DNA of 64,000 bases from Nonomuraea sp. NEAU-A123 (GCF_018603905.1 NZ_JAHFZZ010000021.1:62001-126000); one strand, 5' to 3'. Counted from the stretch's first letter, positions 6,242-16,649 are shown. Notes: generated by a model not told the origin, from the letters alone. Numbers and translations: made by a program.

Positions 6242-9040
6242 GTGCATAGCACAGGTAACGGGGAGAAAGTAGGCCTGCTCGGGCGCCAGATCGAGTGTGC
6301 CCTCCTCGACCGGATAATCGGCGCCGTCCGCATGGGGGAGAGCCGCGCGCTCGTGGTCCACGGTGCGCCTGGCGTCGGAAAGTCGGCGTTGCTCGACTAC
6401 GTGCGGAATTCGGCCGACGGCCTGCGCGTGCTCCGTGCGGTCGGCATCGAATCCGAGATGGAGCTCCCGTTCGCCACGCTGCATCAGTTGTGCGTGCCGT
6501 TGCTCGATCGGCTGAGGAATCTGCCCGCGCCGCAGCGCGCCGCGCTCGAGACGGTTTTCGGGATACGAGCGGGGAGCGCGCCCGATGGCTTCCTGATCGG
6601 GCTGGCGGTGCTCAGCCTCCTGTCGGACGCTTCGGAGGTATGTCCGCTGCTCTGCCTGGTCGACGACGCCCAGTGGATGGACCGGGCTTCGGCGCAGGCC
6701 CTGGGCTTCGTCGCGCGCCGGCTGCCGGCGGAGTCGGTCGCCCTCGTCTTCGGCGCCCGCGAGTGGGCCCAGGACCTGCTCGGACTGCCGGAACTGGAGG
6801 TCGCCGGGCTCGGTGACGCCGCCGCGGACACCCTGCTGACCTCGGTCACGCACGCCCGGCTCGACCAGCAGATCCGCGATCGGATCGTCGCGGAGACCGA
6901 CGGCAATCCCCTCGCCCTGCTGGAACTGCCGCGCGGTCTGACCGTCACCCAACTGGCCGGCGGATTCGGCCTCCTGCACGCCGACACGCTGCCGGGCCGG
7001 ATCGAACAGAGCTTCCTGAGCCGGATCGAGGACCTGCCCGAGCAGACCCGGCTGCTCCTGCTGATCGCCGCCGCCGAGCCGGTGGGCGACCCCGCCCTGG
7101 TGTGGCGTGCCGCCGGCCGGCTCGGCGTGACGCCGGCGGCGGCCCTGGCCGGCGGCACGGACGGGCTGCTGTCGTTCGACGTACGCGTGACGTTCCGTCA
7201 CCCGCTTGTGCGGTCGGCCGTGTACCGATCGGCGACGGAAGAGGATCGCTGGGCGGCGCACCTGGCCTTGGCGGAGGTCACCGACCCGCAGGTGGACCCG
7301 GACCGCCGCGCCTGGCACCTCGCCTCCGCCGCGGCCGAGCCCGACGAGTCCGTCGCCGCCGAGCTCGAACGCTCCGCCGGCCGTGCGCAGGCGCGCGGCG
7401 GGCTGGCCGCCGCGGCGGCGTTCCTGCAGCGATCCGTGGCGCTGACCGTCGCCACCGCGCGGCGCGCGGACCGCGCGGTGGCGGCCGCGGATGCCACCCT
7501 CCAGGCCGGCGACCTCGACGCCGCACGGAAGTTCGCCGACATCGCGGACCGGGACGCCCGGAACGAGTTCCAGCGGGCGCGAGCCCAGCTCGTACGGAGC
7601 CGGATCGCGTTCGCGGCCGACCTCGACAGCCAGGCGCCGCTCATGCTGCTGACGGCTGCGCGGCGGCTCGAGCCCTTCGACAGGGACCTCGCGCGCGAGA
7701 CCTACCTGATCGCGTGGGGCACCGCGGCATTGCTCGCGGACGCCGACAGCCTCAAGGCGATCTCCCAGGCGATGAGAGCACTTCCGGCGGCGATGGGAAC
7801 TCCTCGCGCCCTCGATCTCGTGATCGAGGGCTGCGCGCTGCTCGTCACCGACGGCCGGGCCGCTGCCGTCCCCGTACTGCGGCGGGCAGTGACCGCGCTC
7901 GCGGATCTTCCGGCGCGTGACGTCCTGAAGTGGGGCTGGGTGGCCAACGGGGTCAGCTCGGCCGTCTGGGACGACCAGGCCATGCGCATGACGGACGGCC
8001 GGGCAGCCGAGGTAGTACGTGCCGCCGGCGCCCTGACCGACCTCCCGTTCTGTCTCGCGTCGCTGGGGATGGCGACCACGTGGACCGGGGACTTCACCGC
8101 CTCCGCGGCGATCGTCGCCGAGGCCGACATCATCGCCGCGGTAACCGGCGTTCCCCTCGCGCCGCACGTCAAGCTCCGGCTCAGCGCCTTGCGGGGCCGG
8201 AGCGCCGAGGCCGAGGCGCTCATCGAGGAGGCCCGTGCGGCTGGTCGGTCAATGGGGGTCGCGGTCGCCCAGTGGGCAGCCGCGGTCCTCTACAACGGGC
8301 TCGGCCGCTACCAGCAGGCGATGCCGGCGGCCCAGGCCAGTACGCAGATCGCGGAGCCGTGGGTCTCGGTCTGGGCACTGCCCGAACTCATCGAGGCGGC
8401 GGCGCGCGTCGGTGACGAGAAGGTCGCCCATGGCGCGCTCGATCGACTGGCGGACGCGGCGGAGCCGTGCGACACCGACTGGGCGCAGGGCATCCTGGCC
8501 CGCTCTCGGGCGCTGCTGAGCGACGGAGCGGCTGCGGATCACCTCTATCGCGAGGCGATCGAGCGGCTGGGACGGACACAACTGCGTCCCGAACTCGCGC
8601 GTGCTCACCTGCTGTACGGCGAGTGGCTGCGGCGTGCGCGTCAGCGGATCGAGGCGCGGGATCAGCTGCGTACGGCGTATGAGATGTTCGTGTCGATCGG
8701 GATGGAGGCGTTCGCCGAGCGCGCCCGCCATGAGCTGCTCGCCACGGGGGAGACCGTCCGCAAGCGCGCGATCGAGGCGTCGTCGAGTGACGAGTTGACG
8801 CCGCAGGAGAAGCAGGTCGCGCTGCTCGTGCGGGACGGCTTCTCCAACCCGGAGGTCGGCACCCGGCTCTTCCTCAGCCCGCGGACGGTCGAGTGGCACC
8901 TGCGCAAGATCTTCACCAAGCTGTCGATCACCTCCCGCAGGCAGTTGCGCGATGCTCTCCCCCAGACGTCTGCCGCTACTTCAACGCCTTCAGCAGCCGC
9001 TCCGCCAGGACCGCGGCCGAATGGGGATTCTGCCCGGTGA
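6242..9040 (+). CDS. LuxR-family LAL transcriptional regulator (AAA ATPase + TPR-like + HTH)
   Basis: A large ATP-binding regulator (932 residues), a class often found beside biosynthetic or catabolic genes. Walker A is GAPGVGKS (41-48), Walker B is CLVDDAQW (about 140), a long alanine-rich helical repeat region fills the middle, and a LuxR-type helix-turn-helix lies at about 850-905 (ELTPQEKQVA to LSITSRRQL). GTG 6242 is chosen because an AAAGGTGG lies 8 bases upstream and homologues start just before LLGRQ; GTG 6230 is possible. It is divergent from the SDR/SnoaL operon. Its last 65 bases overlap the end of the convergent DJ-1-like gene. Confidence 0.92.
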   Translation: MHSTGNGEKVGLLGRQIECALLDRIIGAVRMGESRALVVHGAPGVGKSALLDYVRNSADGLRVLRAVGIESEMELPFATLHQLCVPLLDRLRNLPAPQRAALETVFGIRAGSAPDGFLIGLAVLSLLSDASEVCPLLCLVDDAQWMDRASAQALGFVARRLPAESVALVFGAREWAQDLLGLPELEVAGLGDAAADTLLTSVTHARLDQQIRDRIVAETDGNPLALLELPRGLTVTQLAGGFGLLHADTLPGRIEQSFLSRIEDLPEQTRLLLLIAAAEPVGDPALVWRAAGRLGVTPAAALAGGTDGLLSFDVRVTFRHPLVRSAVYRSATEEDRWAAHLALAEVTDPQVDPDRRAWHLASAAAEPDESVAAELERSAGRAQARGGLAAAAAFLQRSVALTVATARRADRAVAAADATLQAGDLDAARKFADIADRDARNEFQRARAQLVRSRIAFAADLDSQAPLMLLTAARRLEPFDRDLARETYLIAWGTAALLADADSLKAISQAMRALPAAMGTPRALDLVIEGCALLVTDGRAAAVPVLRRAVTALADLPARDVLKWGWVANGVSSAVWDDQAMRMTDGRAAEVVRAAGALTDLPFCLASLGMATTWTGDFTASAAIVAEADIIAAVTGVPLAPHVKLRLSALRGRSAEAEALIEEARAAGRSMGVAVAQWAAAVLYNGLGRYQQAMPAAQASTQIAEPWVSVWALPELIEAAARVGDEKVAHGALDRLADAAEPCDTDWAQGILARSRALLSDGAAADHLYREAIERLGRTQLRPELARAHLLYGEWLRRARQRIEARDQLRTAYEMFVSIGMEAFAERARHELLATGETVRKRAIEASSSDELTPQEKQVALLVRDGFSNPEVGTRLFLSPRTVEWHLRKIFTKLSITSRRQLRDALPQTSAATSTPSAAAPPGPRPNGDSAR

Positions 9041-9671
9041 TCAGGTTGCGGTCCTCCACCATGTACGGCTTCCAGATCTCCCCGCGGCTGAACTCGACGC
9101 CGACCTTCTCCTTCAGCTCGTCCTCCAGCAGCCACTGCGTCCTGGAGGCCAGCCCGACACCCTCCTCCTCATCATTGGTGAAGCACGTGACCCGGTAGCC
9201 CTTGAAGGGCGACTCGCCGTGGATCCTGGTGGCCAGCAGCGCGGCGGGGGCGTGGCACACGATCGCGAGCGGCTTGCCCGAGGCGAGCGCCGCCGTCAGC
9301 AGCCGGCCCACGTCGGCGTCCTGCCACAGGTCCTGCATCGGACCGTGGCCGCCGGGCAGATAGACCGCGTCGTAGTCCTCGAGGCGGGCGTCCGACAGCT
9401 TGATCGGCCGCCGCAGCTGCTCCGCGGAACGGATGATGGCCTCCAGATCGAGGGCTCCCTGCTCACCGCCCGCCATTTCGGGACGCAGGCTCATCATGTC
9501 CACGTTCGGCGTCACGCCGTCGGGTGTCGCGACCACGACCTCGTGGCCTGCTTCCGTGATCGCCTTGTACGGGTTCGCGAACTCCTCGGCCCAGTAACCC
9601 GTCGCGTATCTCGTGCCGTCTCTCAACGTCAGGTACGTGGCTCCGGTGACCACGAAAAGTAGCTTCGCCAT
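8976..9671 (-). CDS. DJ-1/PfpI family protein (type 1 glutamine amidotransferase-like)
   Basis: A 231-residue protein of the DJ-1/PfpI superfamily, close to the Hsp31/class with a long central insert. PGGHGPMQD supplies the oxyanion region and the nucleophile elbow is IVCHAPAAL with Cys139-His140. Relatives are glyoxalase III-type enzymes, chaperones or amidases, and this sequence cannot separate these. ATG 9671 has GGAG upstream (ggaggagtgatcg). It is a single gene whose 3' end runs 65 bases into the LAL regulator on the other strand. Confidence 0.9.
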   Translation of the reverse strand: MAKLLFVVTGATYLTLRDGTRYATGYWAEEFANPYKAITEAGHEVVVATPDGVTPNVDMMSLRPEMAGGEQGALDLEAIIRSAEQLRRPIKLSDARLEDYDAVYLPGGHGPMQDLWQDADVGRLLTAALASGKPLAIVCHAPAALLATRIHGESPFKGYRVTCFTNDEEEGVGLASRTQWLLEDELKEKVGVEFSRGEIWKPYMVEDRNLITGQNPHSAAVLAERLLKALK

Positions 9672-9810
9672 CGATCACTCCTCCGGTCCGGGGTTCGAGG
9701 CCCGCGTCCGCGCCGCGGAACCGCCGCCCGCTCCAGGCTTGCGCACGAAGCGGCAGGTGGCACCCGTGAGACACCCTGGTTCCCTCCCTGGACCAAACCC
9801 CCCGGTCGGG

Positions 9811-10704
9811 TCAGAGGTGAGTACTGAGGGGGCCGAGGTCGGTGACGACCCGGGCGAAGGCCCGGATGAGGTCGTTCTCCGCCTCTGTCCGCCAGACCAG
9901 GCCGAAGGTGAGAGGCCGCAGGTCGGTGACGGGCAACCAGGTGATGTCGGGACGGGAGAAGTAGCGGGCGGAGTGGGCGGGCAGGATGTTGACGGTCTCG
10001 CTGATGCTGACGAGGGAGAGCAGCTCGTCCATGTTCGTGACGAGCGGGCCGCGTTCGATCGGGTAGCCGCGCGGGGTCTGGAAGGGGACGAAGGTGTCCT
10101 CCCAGTAGGCGGGAACGGGCCTGGCTCCGGAGTGCTGGAAGTGGGCGACGTCCTCCACGGAGACCGCCGATCGTCCGGCCAGTTCGTGGTCGGCGGCGAC
10201 GGCCAGCAGCCGGCGGTCCGCGAACAGGGTCGGGCCGACCGTGAGATCAGGCTCCTCGACGGGCAGCCAGGTGACCAGGAGGTCGGCCTCGCCACGCCGC
10301 AGGACGCCGAAGGGGTCCACGAACGACGCGTGGCGGAGCTGGAGTTCGCAGTACGGGTGGTGGGCGCGGAAGGTCGCCCAGTAGGGGCGCAGGTCGTGGG
10401 TGTTGACCGGCATCATGCCGATCCGGAGCCGGGCGGTCTTGCCTCGGGCGGCCAGCTTGGCCCGTTGCATGCTGTCCATCAGCCCCGCGTAGAGGGGCCG
10501 GAGATCGGCGCGTAGCTGCTCGCCGATCGGTGTCAACCGGACCGTCCGGTTGGTCCGGTCGAACAGGAGGGCGCCGATCTGGCGTTCCTGCTTCTTGATC
10601 ACCTGGCTGATCCGGGCGGGAGTCACGTGGAGCCGCTCGGCGGTCCGGCCGAAGTGCAACTCCTCGGCCAGCGTCAGGAAGATCTCGATGTCACGCAGCT
10701 CCAT
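9811..10704 (-). CDS. LysR-family transcriptional regulator
   Basis: A 297-residue LysR regulator. The N-terminal winged helix (MELRDIEIFLTLAEELHFGRTAERL to about residue 60) is followed by a linker helix and a periplasmic-binding-like effector domain (about 90-295). It would bind DNA as a tetramer and respond to a small molecule. LysR genes usually regulate a divergent neighbour. Here that neighbour is mtnA, 110 bases away, but mtnA is normally housekeeping, so the DJ-1-like gene downstream on the same strand is an equal candidate target. Confidence 0.94.
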   Translation of the reverse strand: MELRDIEIFLTLAEELHFGRTAERLHVTPARISQVIKKQERQIGALLFDRTNRTVRLTPIGEQLRADLRPLYAGLMDSMQRAKLAARGKTARLRIGMMPVNTHDLRPYWATFRAHHPYCELQLRHASFVDPFGVLRRGEADLLVTWLPVEEPDLTVGPTLFADRRLLAVAADHELAGRSAVSVEDVAHFQHSGARPVPAYWEDTFVPFQTPRGYPIERGPLVTNMDELLSLVSISETVNILPAHSARYFSRPDITWLPVTDLRPLTFGLVWRTEAENDLIRAFARVVTDLGPLSTHL

Positions 10705-10801
10705 GACCCTCCCTCACGTTGACTTGCGTGCTTCGTCGTTGTTTGCGGCTTTCCCCACGCAGATCCTAAGAGCCGGAAAGGCGCAGACGGTCGTGGACGG
10801 T

Positions 10802-10807
10802 TACGGT
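10802..10807 (+). promoter_or_regulatory. Candidate -10 element for leaderless mtnA
   Basis: TACGGT fits TAnnnT and lies 6 bases before the GTG start of mtnA, which has no Shine-Dalgarno. This is the spacing expected when transcription begins on the start codon. No -35 match is visible. Confidence 0.4.
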
Positions 10808-10813
10808 TTGGGC

Positions 10814-11752
<939 letters not shown>

Positions 11753-11849
11753 GCCGGTTTAGGTACCAAAATAACCAGATCTACCAACCTTTCCGCGCAC
11801 TCCGGGCTACGCTCAGTGGTCACATTCCCCAACCCCCGGAGAGCACAAG

Positions 11850-12623
11850 GTGCCCATCGACCTCGTGTTACGGCGCGACTGGCACGCCCGTGAGCGGCAC
11901 GGCGACTACACACAGCTCGACTCCACCAAGGGAGTTAAGGTCCACTACACGGGCGGCCGGGTCGATCCGGGCATCATCGGCGACCACGCGGTCTGCGTGT
12001 CGCTGGTGCAGTCCATCCAGGGCTACCACATGGACGGCAACGGCTGGATCGACATCGGCTACTCGTTCGTGGCCTGTCCGCATCGCAAGGTGTTCGAGGG
12101 GCGGGGGCTCCACCATTTACCCGCGGCCAACGGGGCCGGGCTCAACGCGGGCCACTACGCCGTGCTCGGCCTGGTCGGCAACGCCGGGCTGGTGGAGCCG
12201 CCCGACGGGGTGCTCCACGCGATCCTGGACGCGGTCGAGTACGTCCGGGAACGCGGCAACGCGGGCAACGAGATCAAGGGACACCGGGACGGCTACTCGA
12301 CCGACTGCCCGGGCGAACCCCTCTACGCGTGGGTCAAGCGCGGCGCTCCCCGGCCGGGTGGCGGCACCACCCCGCCGCCCGACCCGACGACGCCGCCGTT
12401 CCCCGGGCGGCTGCTGAAGTACCCGCCCGTGATGCGTGGCGAAGACGTGCGCACGTGGCAGCAGCAGATGAAGGTACGCGGCTTCGAGATCGACGTCGAC
12501 GGCGCCTACGGCAGCGGCTCACGCGAGGTGTGCCTGCGTTTCCAGCGCGAGCAGGGCATCGACGACGACGGCATCGTCGGGCCGACCACCTGGCGGCTGT
12601 CATGGGAGGCACCGCTGACCTGA
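11850..12623 (+). CDS. N-acetylmuramoyl-L-alanine amidase (PGRP/amidase_2) with peptidoglycan-binding domain
   Basis: A 257-residue cell-wall hydrolase. Residues about 20-165 form the zinc amidase domain: the VHYTGG strand brings the first His, and GHRDGYSTDCPG (His and Cys) completes the zinc site. A Pro/Thr linker (about 172-190) leads to a PG_binding_1 domain (LKYPPVMRGEDVRTWQQQM to the end) with the typical RFQREQGIDDDGIVGPTTW repeat. No signal peptide is apparent, which is odd for a wall enzyme. It may be exported by another route, or be released on lysis. GTG 11850 has GGAGAG 7 bases upstream. Confidence 0.92.
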   Translation: MPIDLVLRRDWHARERHGDYTQLDSTKGVKVHYTGGRVDPGIIGDHAVCVSLVQSIQGYHMDGNGWIDIGYSFVACPHRKVFEGRGLHHLPAANGAGLNAGHYAVLGLVGNAGLVEPPDGVLHAILDAVEYVRERGNAGNEIKGHRDGYSTDCPGEPLYAWVKRGAPRPGGGTTPPPDPTTPPFPGRLLKYPPVMRGEDVRTWQQQMKVRGFEIDVDGAYGSGSREVCLRFQREQGIDDDGIVGPTTWRLSWEAPLT

Positions 12624-12653
12624 CGGTGGGGTAGGTCAGGGGCGGGCCCGGGG

Positions 12654-12683
12654 TTACTGGGTTCGGCGGGCAACGCCTACTAT
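12654..12683 (+). promoter_or_regulatory. Candidate leaderless promoter of mutA-mutB
   Basis: TTACTG (12654-12659) and TACTAT (12678-12683) are separated by 18 bases, and TACTAT ends 7 bases before ATG 12691. There is no Shine-Dalgarno, so transcription probably starts at the A of the start codon. Confidence 0.45.
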
Positions 12684-12690
12684 CCGAAAC

Positions 12691-14499
12691 ATGCATCTGG
12701 CAGCGGGCTTTCCTACCACGAACCGGGACGATTGGCGGGCCCTGGCGCTCGAGGTTCTGCGTAAGTCGGGTGTCGAGGCCGGGTCGCCGGAGGAGGCGCT
12801 GTCCAGTGTCACGTATGACGGGGTGACGCTCGCGCCGCTCTACGACGCCGCCGACCTGCCCGAGCACCTGCCGCGCGCTCGCCAGACGGCGGGCGCCGGG
12901 TGGGACGTGCGGCAGCGGCACTCCGTTGCCGACGCCGAGGCCGTGCTGGCCGATCTGGAGCACGGGGTCACCTCGCTCTGGCTGGTTCTGGGTGACGGCG
13001 CGATCCCGGTCGGGCGGCTCCCCGACCTCCTGCGGGAGGTCTATCTGGACCTCGCGCCGATCGTCCTGCAGGCCGGGGCCGAAGCTCGGGAGGCCGCCGA
13101 GGTCCTGTTCGGGCTGGCGGCCGAGCGCGGCGTCTCGCCGATGGGCAACCTGGGCGCCTCGATCGGTACGGCGGGACGGGACGCGACGGTCGAGCTGGCG
13201 GAGCGGTGCGCGGAGGGTTTCCCCGGGATGCGGGCCGTCATGCTGGACGCCACGCCGTACCACGACGCGGGCGGGAGCGACGCCGACGAGCTCGGCTGCT
13301 CGATCGCGCTGGGGGTCGAGCACCTGCGGGCGCTCACCGGCGCGGGGCTCGGCGTCGAGCGGGCGTTCGGGCAGCTGGAGTTCCGCTATGCCGTCACCGC
13401 CGATCAGTTCGCCACCATCGCCAAGCTGCGGGCCGCGCGCACGCTCTGGGCGCGGGTGGCCGAGGTGTGCGGGGCGGCGGACGGCGGGCAGCGGCAGCAC
13501 GCGGTGACGAGTTCCGCCATGATGACCGCCCGCGACCCCTGGGTGAACCTGCTCCGCACCACCATCGCCTGCTTCGCCGCCGGGGTGGGGGGTGCGGACG
13601 CGGTGACCGTGCAGCCGTTCGACGCGTGCCTGGGTCCGCCGGACGCGTTCGCCCGGCGGATGGCGCGCAACACACAGGCGCTGCTGCTGGAGGAGGCCGG
13701 AGCCGGAAGGGTGGCCGACCCGGCGGGCGGCTCCTGGTACGTCGAGCGCCGCACCGCCGACCTGGCCAACCGTGCCTGGGCCTGGTTCCAGGAGATCGAG
13801 GCGGCCGGGGGGATCGGGGCGGCGTCCGAGCTGGTCGCCGGGCGGATCGCGGACACCAGGCGGCGTCGTGCCGACGACATCGCCCACCGGCGTTTCCCGA
13901 TCACCGGCGTGAGCGAGTTCCCCGACATCGCCGAGAAGCCGGTCCGCGGACAGCCCGTCCCGCGCGCAGGCGAGGGCGGACGGCCTCCCGTAGCGGACAT
14001 TGGCGAGGGCGAGCGTCCCTCGCGTGAACGGGTTTCCGAGGGTGAGGCGGGCCTCGCGGGGGAGGGGCTGCCGGAGATCCGGTACGCCCAGGAGTTCGAA
14101 GCGCTGCGGGACCTCGCCGACGCGCAGCCGGAGCGGCCCGTGGTGTTCCTGGCCACCATCGGCCCCGTCGCCGCCCACACGGCCCGTGCCGCGTTCGCCG
14201 CGAACCTGTTCCAGGCGGGTGGGCTCGCCACCGAGTCCGCCGGGCCGGGGACCGACCCCGACCAGATCGCCACCGCCTTCGCCGTCAGCGGCTCGAACGT
14301 CGCCTGCCTGTGCTCCAGCGACAAGATGTACGGCCTGCACGCCGAGCCCGTCGCCGCCGCGCTGAGACGGGCGGGCGCGAGAAAGGTCTGGCTGGCGGGG
14401 AAGGGGGACTACGAGGGCGTCGACGACCGCCTCTACGCCGGGTGCGACGCACTCGCCGTGCTCCGCACGACCTTCGACGACCTGGAGGTGACGCGATGA
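12691..14499 (+). CDS. mutA: Methylmalonyl-CoA mutase, small (non-catalytic) subunit
   Basis: The 602-residue beta subunit pairs with MutB to form the B12-dependent mutase that interconverts methylmalonyl-CoA and succinyl-CoA in propionate and odd-chain metabolism. It has the degenerate TIM barrel (about 30-415, including SPMGNLGASIGTAG and GGSWYVERRT) and a C-terminal Rossmann domain (about 460-602) that lacks the DxHxxG cobalamin motif, as expected. A Gly/Glu/Arg/Pro-rich linker at about 418-460 looks unusually long and repetitive. The stop overlaps the mutB start in ATGA, so translation is coupled. Confidence 0.95.
   Translation: MHLAAGFPTTNRDDWRALALEVLRKSGVEAGSPEEALSSVTYDGVTLAPLYDAADLPEHLPRARQTAGAGWDVRQRHSVADAEAVLADLEHGVTSLWLVLGDGAIPVGRLPDLLREVYLDLAPIVLQAGAEAREAAEVLFGLAAERGVSPMGNLGASIGTAGRDATVELAERCAEGFPGMRAVMLDATPYHDAGGSDADELGCSIALGVEHLRALTGAGLGVERAFGQLEFRYAVTADQFATIAKLRAARTLWARVAEVCGAADGGQRQHAVTSSAMMTARDPWVNLLRTTIACFAAGVGGADAVTVQPFDACLGPPDAFARRMARNTQALLLEEAGAGRVADPAGGSWYVERRTADLANRAWAWFQEIEAAGGIGAASELVAGRIADTRRRRADDIAHRRFPITGVSEFPDIAEKPVRGQPVPRAGEGGRPPVADIGEGERPSRERVSEGEAGLAGEGLPEIRYAQEFEALRDLADAQPERPVVFLATIGPVAAHTARAAFAANLFQAGGLATESAGPGTDPDQIATAFAVSGSNVACLCSSDKMYGLHAEPVAAALRRAGARKVWLAGKGDYEGVDDRLYAGCDALAVLRTTFDDLEVTR
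14003..14023. repeat. Perfect inverted repeat inside the mutA linker
   Basis: GCGAGGG and CCCTCGC form a 7-bp stem around a 7-base loop, in the stretch that encodes the low-complexity interdomain linker. Several further GCGAGGG-like blocks lie within about 100 bases, so the linker DNA looks like an inserted or expanded element. Confidence 0.4.
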
Positions 14500-16649
14500 T
14501 CCCGGACTTCTCCGCCATCCCGCTGACCGGCCCTACCCCCGGCGAGCCCGCCAAGCCCGCCGCACCCGGCGAGGTCTGGGAGACGCCCGAGGGGATCGCG
14601 GTCAAGCCCGTCTACACGGCCGACGACCTCGGCGGGCTCGACTTCCTGGGGACCTATCCGGGCGCCGCGCCGTACCTGCGCGGCCCCTATCCGACCATGT
14701 ACGTCAACCAGCCCTGGACGATCCGCCAGTACGCGGGCTTCTCCACGGCCGAGGACTCCAACGCCTTCTACCGCCGCAACCTCGCCGCCGGGCAGAAGGG
14801 GCTGTCGGTGGCGTTCGATCTGGCCACGCACCGGGGCTACGACTCCGATCATCCGCGCGTCGCCGGGGACGTGGGCATGGCCGGGGTGGCGATCGACTCG
14901 ATCTATGACATGCGGCAGTTGTTCGACGGGATCCCGCTCGACCGGATGTCGGTGTCGATGACCATGAACGGCGCGGTCCTGCCCGTGCTGGCGCTCTACA
15001 TCGTGGCGGCCGAGGAGCAGGGGGTGGCGCCCGAGCAACTGGCCGGGACCATCCAGAACGACATCCTCAAGGAGTTCATGGTCCGCAATACCTACATTTA
15101 CCCCCCAGCCCCATCAATGCGCATAATCTCGGATATTTTCGCGTTTGCCAGTGAAAAGATGCCGAAGTTTAATTCCATCAGCATCTCCGGCTACCACATT
15201 CAGGAGGCCGGGGCCACCTGCGACCTCGAGCTGGCCTACACCCTGGCCGACGGGGTCGAATACCTGCGGGCAGGCGTCGCCGCCGGGATGGACGTCGACC
15301 GGTTCGCGCCCAGGCTGTCGTTCTTCTGGTGCATCGGCATGAACTTCTTCATGGAAGTCGCCAAGCTGAGAGCCGCCCGCCTCCTCTGGGCCAATCTCGT
15401 TTCCGGATTTAACGCGAAAAATCCGAAATCGCTGAGCCTCCGTACCCACTCCCAGACCTCAGGCTGGTCCCTCACCGCGCAGGACCCGTTCAACAACGTC
15501 GCCCGTACCTGCGTCGAGGCCATGGCCGCCACACAGGGCCACACTCAGTCCCTGCACACCAACGCCCTCGACGAGGCGCTCGCGCTGCCCACCGACTTCT
15601 CCGCCCGGATCGCCCGCAACACCCAGCTCCTCCTTCAGCAGGAGTCCGGCACCACCAAGGTGATCGACCCGTGGGGCGGCTCCTACTACGTCGAACGCCT
15701 CACCTACGATCTCGCCGAACGCGCCTGGACCCACATCCAGGAGGTCGAGGCCGCCGGCGGCATGGCCCGCGCCATCGAGGCCGGCCTGCCCAAGCTGCGC
15801 ATCGAGGAGGCCGCGGCCCGCGCCCAGGCCCGCATCGACTCGGGCCGCCAGCCCGTGATCGGCGTGAACAAGTACCGCACCGACGCCGACGAGCCCATCG
15901 AGGTGCTCAAGGTCGACAACAGCTCCGTACGGGCGCAGCAGCTCGACAAACTACGCAGGCTCAGGGCCGAACGCGACGACGGCGCCGTGACCCACGCGCT
16001 CGACGCCCTGACCAAGGCCGCCGGCAACCCCGCCCCCGGCCTCGAGCACAACCTGCTCAAGCTGGCGGTCGACGCCGCCCGCGCCAAGGCGACCGTGGGC
16101 GAGATCTCCGACGCGCTGGAGCGCGTCTTCGGGCGCCACGCGGAGCAGGTCCGTACCATCTCCGGCGTGTATCGCGACGAGGCGGGCCCGACCGCCAACA
16201 TCGAGCGGGTACGGCACGCGTGCGCCGCCTTCGAGCGCGCCGAGGGCCGTCGCCCGCGCATCCTGGTGGCCAAGATGGGCCAGGACGGCCACGACCGCGG
16301 CCAGAAGGTGATCGCCACCGCGTTCGCCGACCTGGGGTTCGACGTGGACGTCGGCCCGCTGTTCCAGACGCCGGAGGAGGTGGCGCGGCAGGCCGTCGAG
16401 GCCGACGTGCACATCGTCGGCGTCTCCTCGCTGGCGGCCGGCCACCTGACCCTGGTGCCCGCGCTCCGGGAGGCCCTGGCCGGGCTGGGCGCCGACGACG
16501 TGATGATCGTGGTCGGCGGCGTCGTCCCACCGGGCGACTTCGACGAGCTGCGCGCGGCCGGCGCCTCGGCGATCTTCCCTCCCGGCACGGTGATCGCCGA
16601 CGCCGCCCTGGACCTGCTGGAGGAGCTCGCGTCCCGCCTGGGGCACTGA
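14496..16649 (+). CDS. mutB: Methylmalonyl-CoA mutase, large (catalytic) subunit
   Basis: The 717-residue catalytic subunit holds adenosylcobalamin and converts (R)-methylmalonyl-CoA and succinyl-CoA. Seen are the CoA-binding barrel (PYPTMYVNQPWTIRQYAGF, AFDLATHRGYDSDHPRVAGD, MTMNGAV, TLRTHSQTSGWSL-like segment) and the C-terminal B12 domain with its axial histidine in GQDGHDRGQK (about residue 598) and the GGVVPPGD loop. Length and order are canonical. ATG 14496 overlaps the mutA stop by 4 bases. The chaperone gene meaB, usually next, is displaced by three kinase genes. Confidence 0.98.
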   Translation: MIPDFSAIPLTGPTPGEPAKPAAPGEVWETPEGIAVKPVYTADDLGGLDFLGTYPGAAPYLRGPYPTMYVNQPWTIRQYAGFSTAEDSNAFYRRNLAAGQKGLSVAFDLATHRGYDSDHPRVAGDVGMAGVAIDSIYDMRQLFDGIPLDRMSVSMTMNGAVLPVLALYIVAAEEQGVAPEQLAGTIQNDILKEFMVRNTYIYPPAPSMRIISDIFAFASEKMPKFNSISISGYHIQEAGATCDLELAYTLADGVEYLRAGVAAGMDVDRFAPRLSFFWCIGMNFFMEVAKLRAARLLWANLVSGFNAKNPKSLSLRTHSQTSGWSLTAQDPFNNVARTCVEAMAATQGHTQSLHTNALDEALALPTDFSARIARNTQLLLQQESGTTKVIDPWGGSYYVERLTYDLAERAWTHIQEVEAAGGMARAIEAGLPKLRIEEAAARAQARIDSGRQPVIGVNKYRTDADEPIEVLKVDNSSVRAQQLDKLRRLRAERDDGAVTHALDALTKAAGNPAPGLEHNLLKLAVDAARAKATVGEISDALERVFGRHAEQVRTISGVYRDEAGPTANIERVRHACAAFERAEGRRPRILVAKMGQDGHDRGQKVIATAFADLGFDVDVGPLFQTPEEVARQAVEADVHIVGVSSLAAGHLTLVPALREALAGLGADDVMIVVGGVVPPGDFDELRAAGASAIFPPGTVIADAALDLLEELASRLGH

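Noticed and set aside
11753..11849. Riboswitch upstream of the PGRP amidase gene
   Set aside because: The 97-base AT-richer gap shows no strong stem; a TACGCT box and a normal GGAGAG site explain it adequately.
12334..14340. A 668-codon minus-strand frame opposite mutA
   Set aside because: It mirrors the codon structure of mutA, which has unmistakable motifs; no domain or ribosome-binding site supports the antisense reading.
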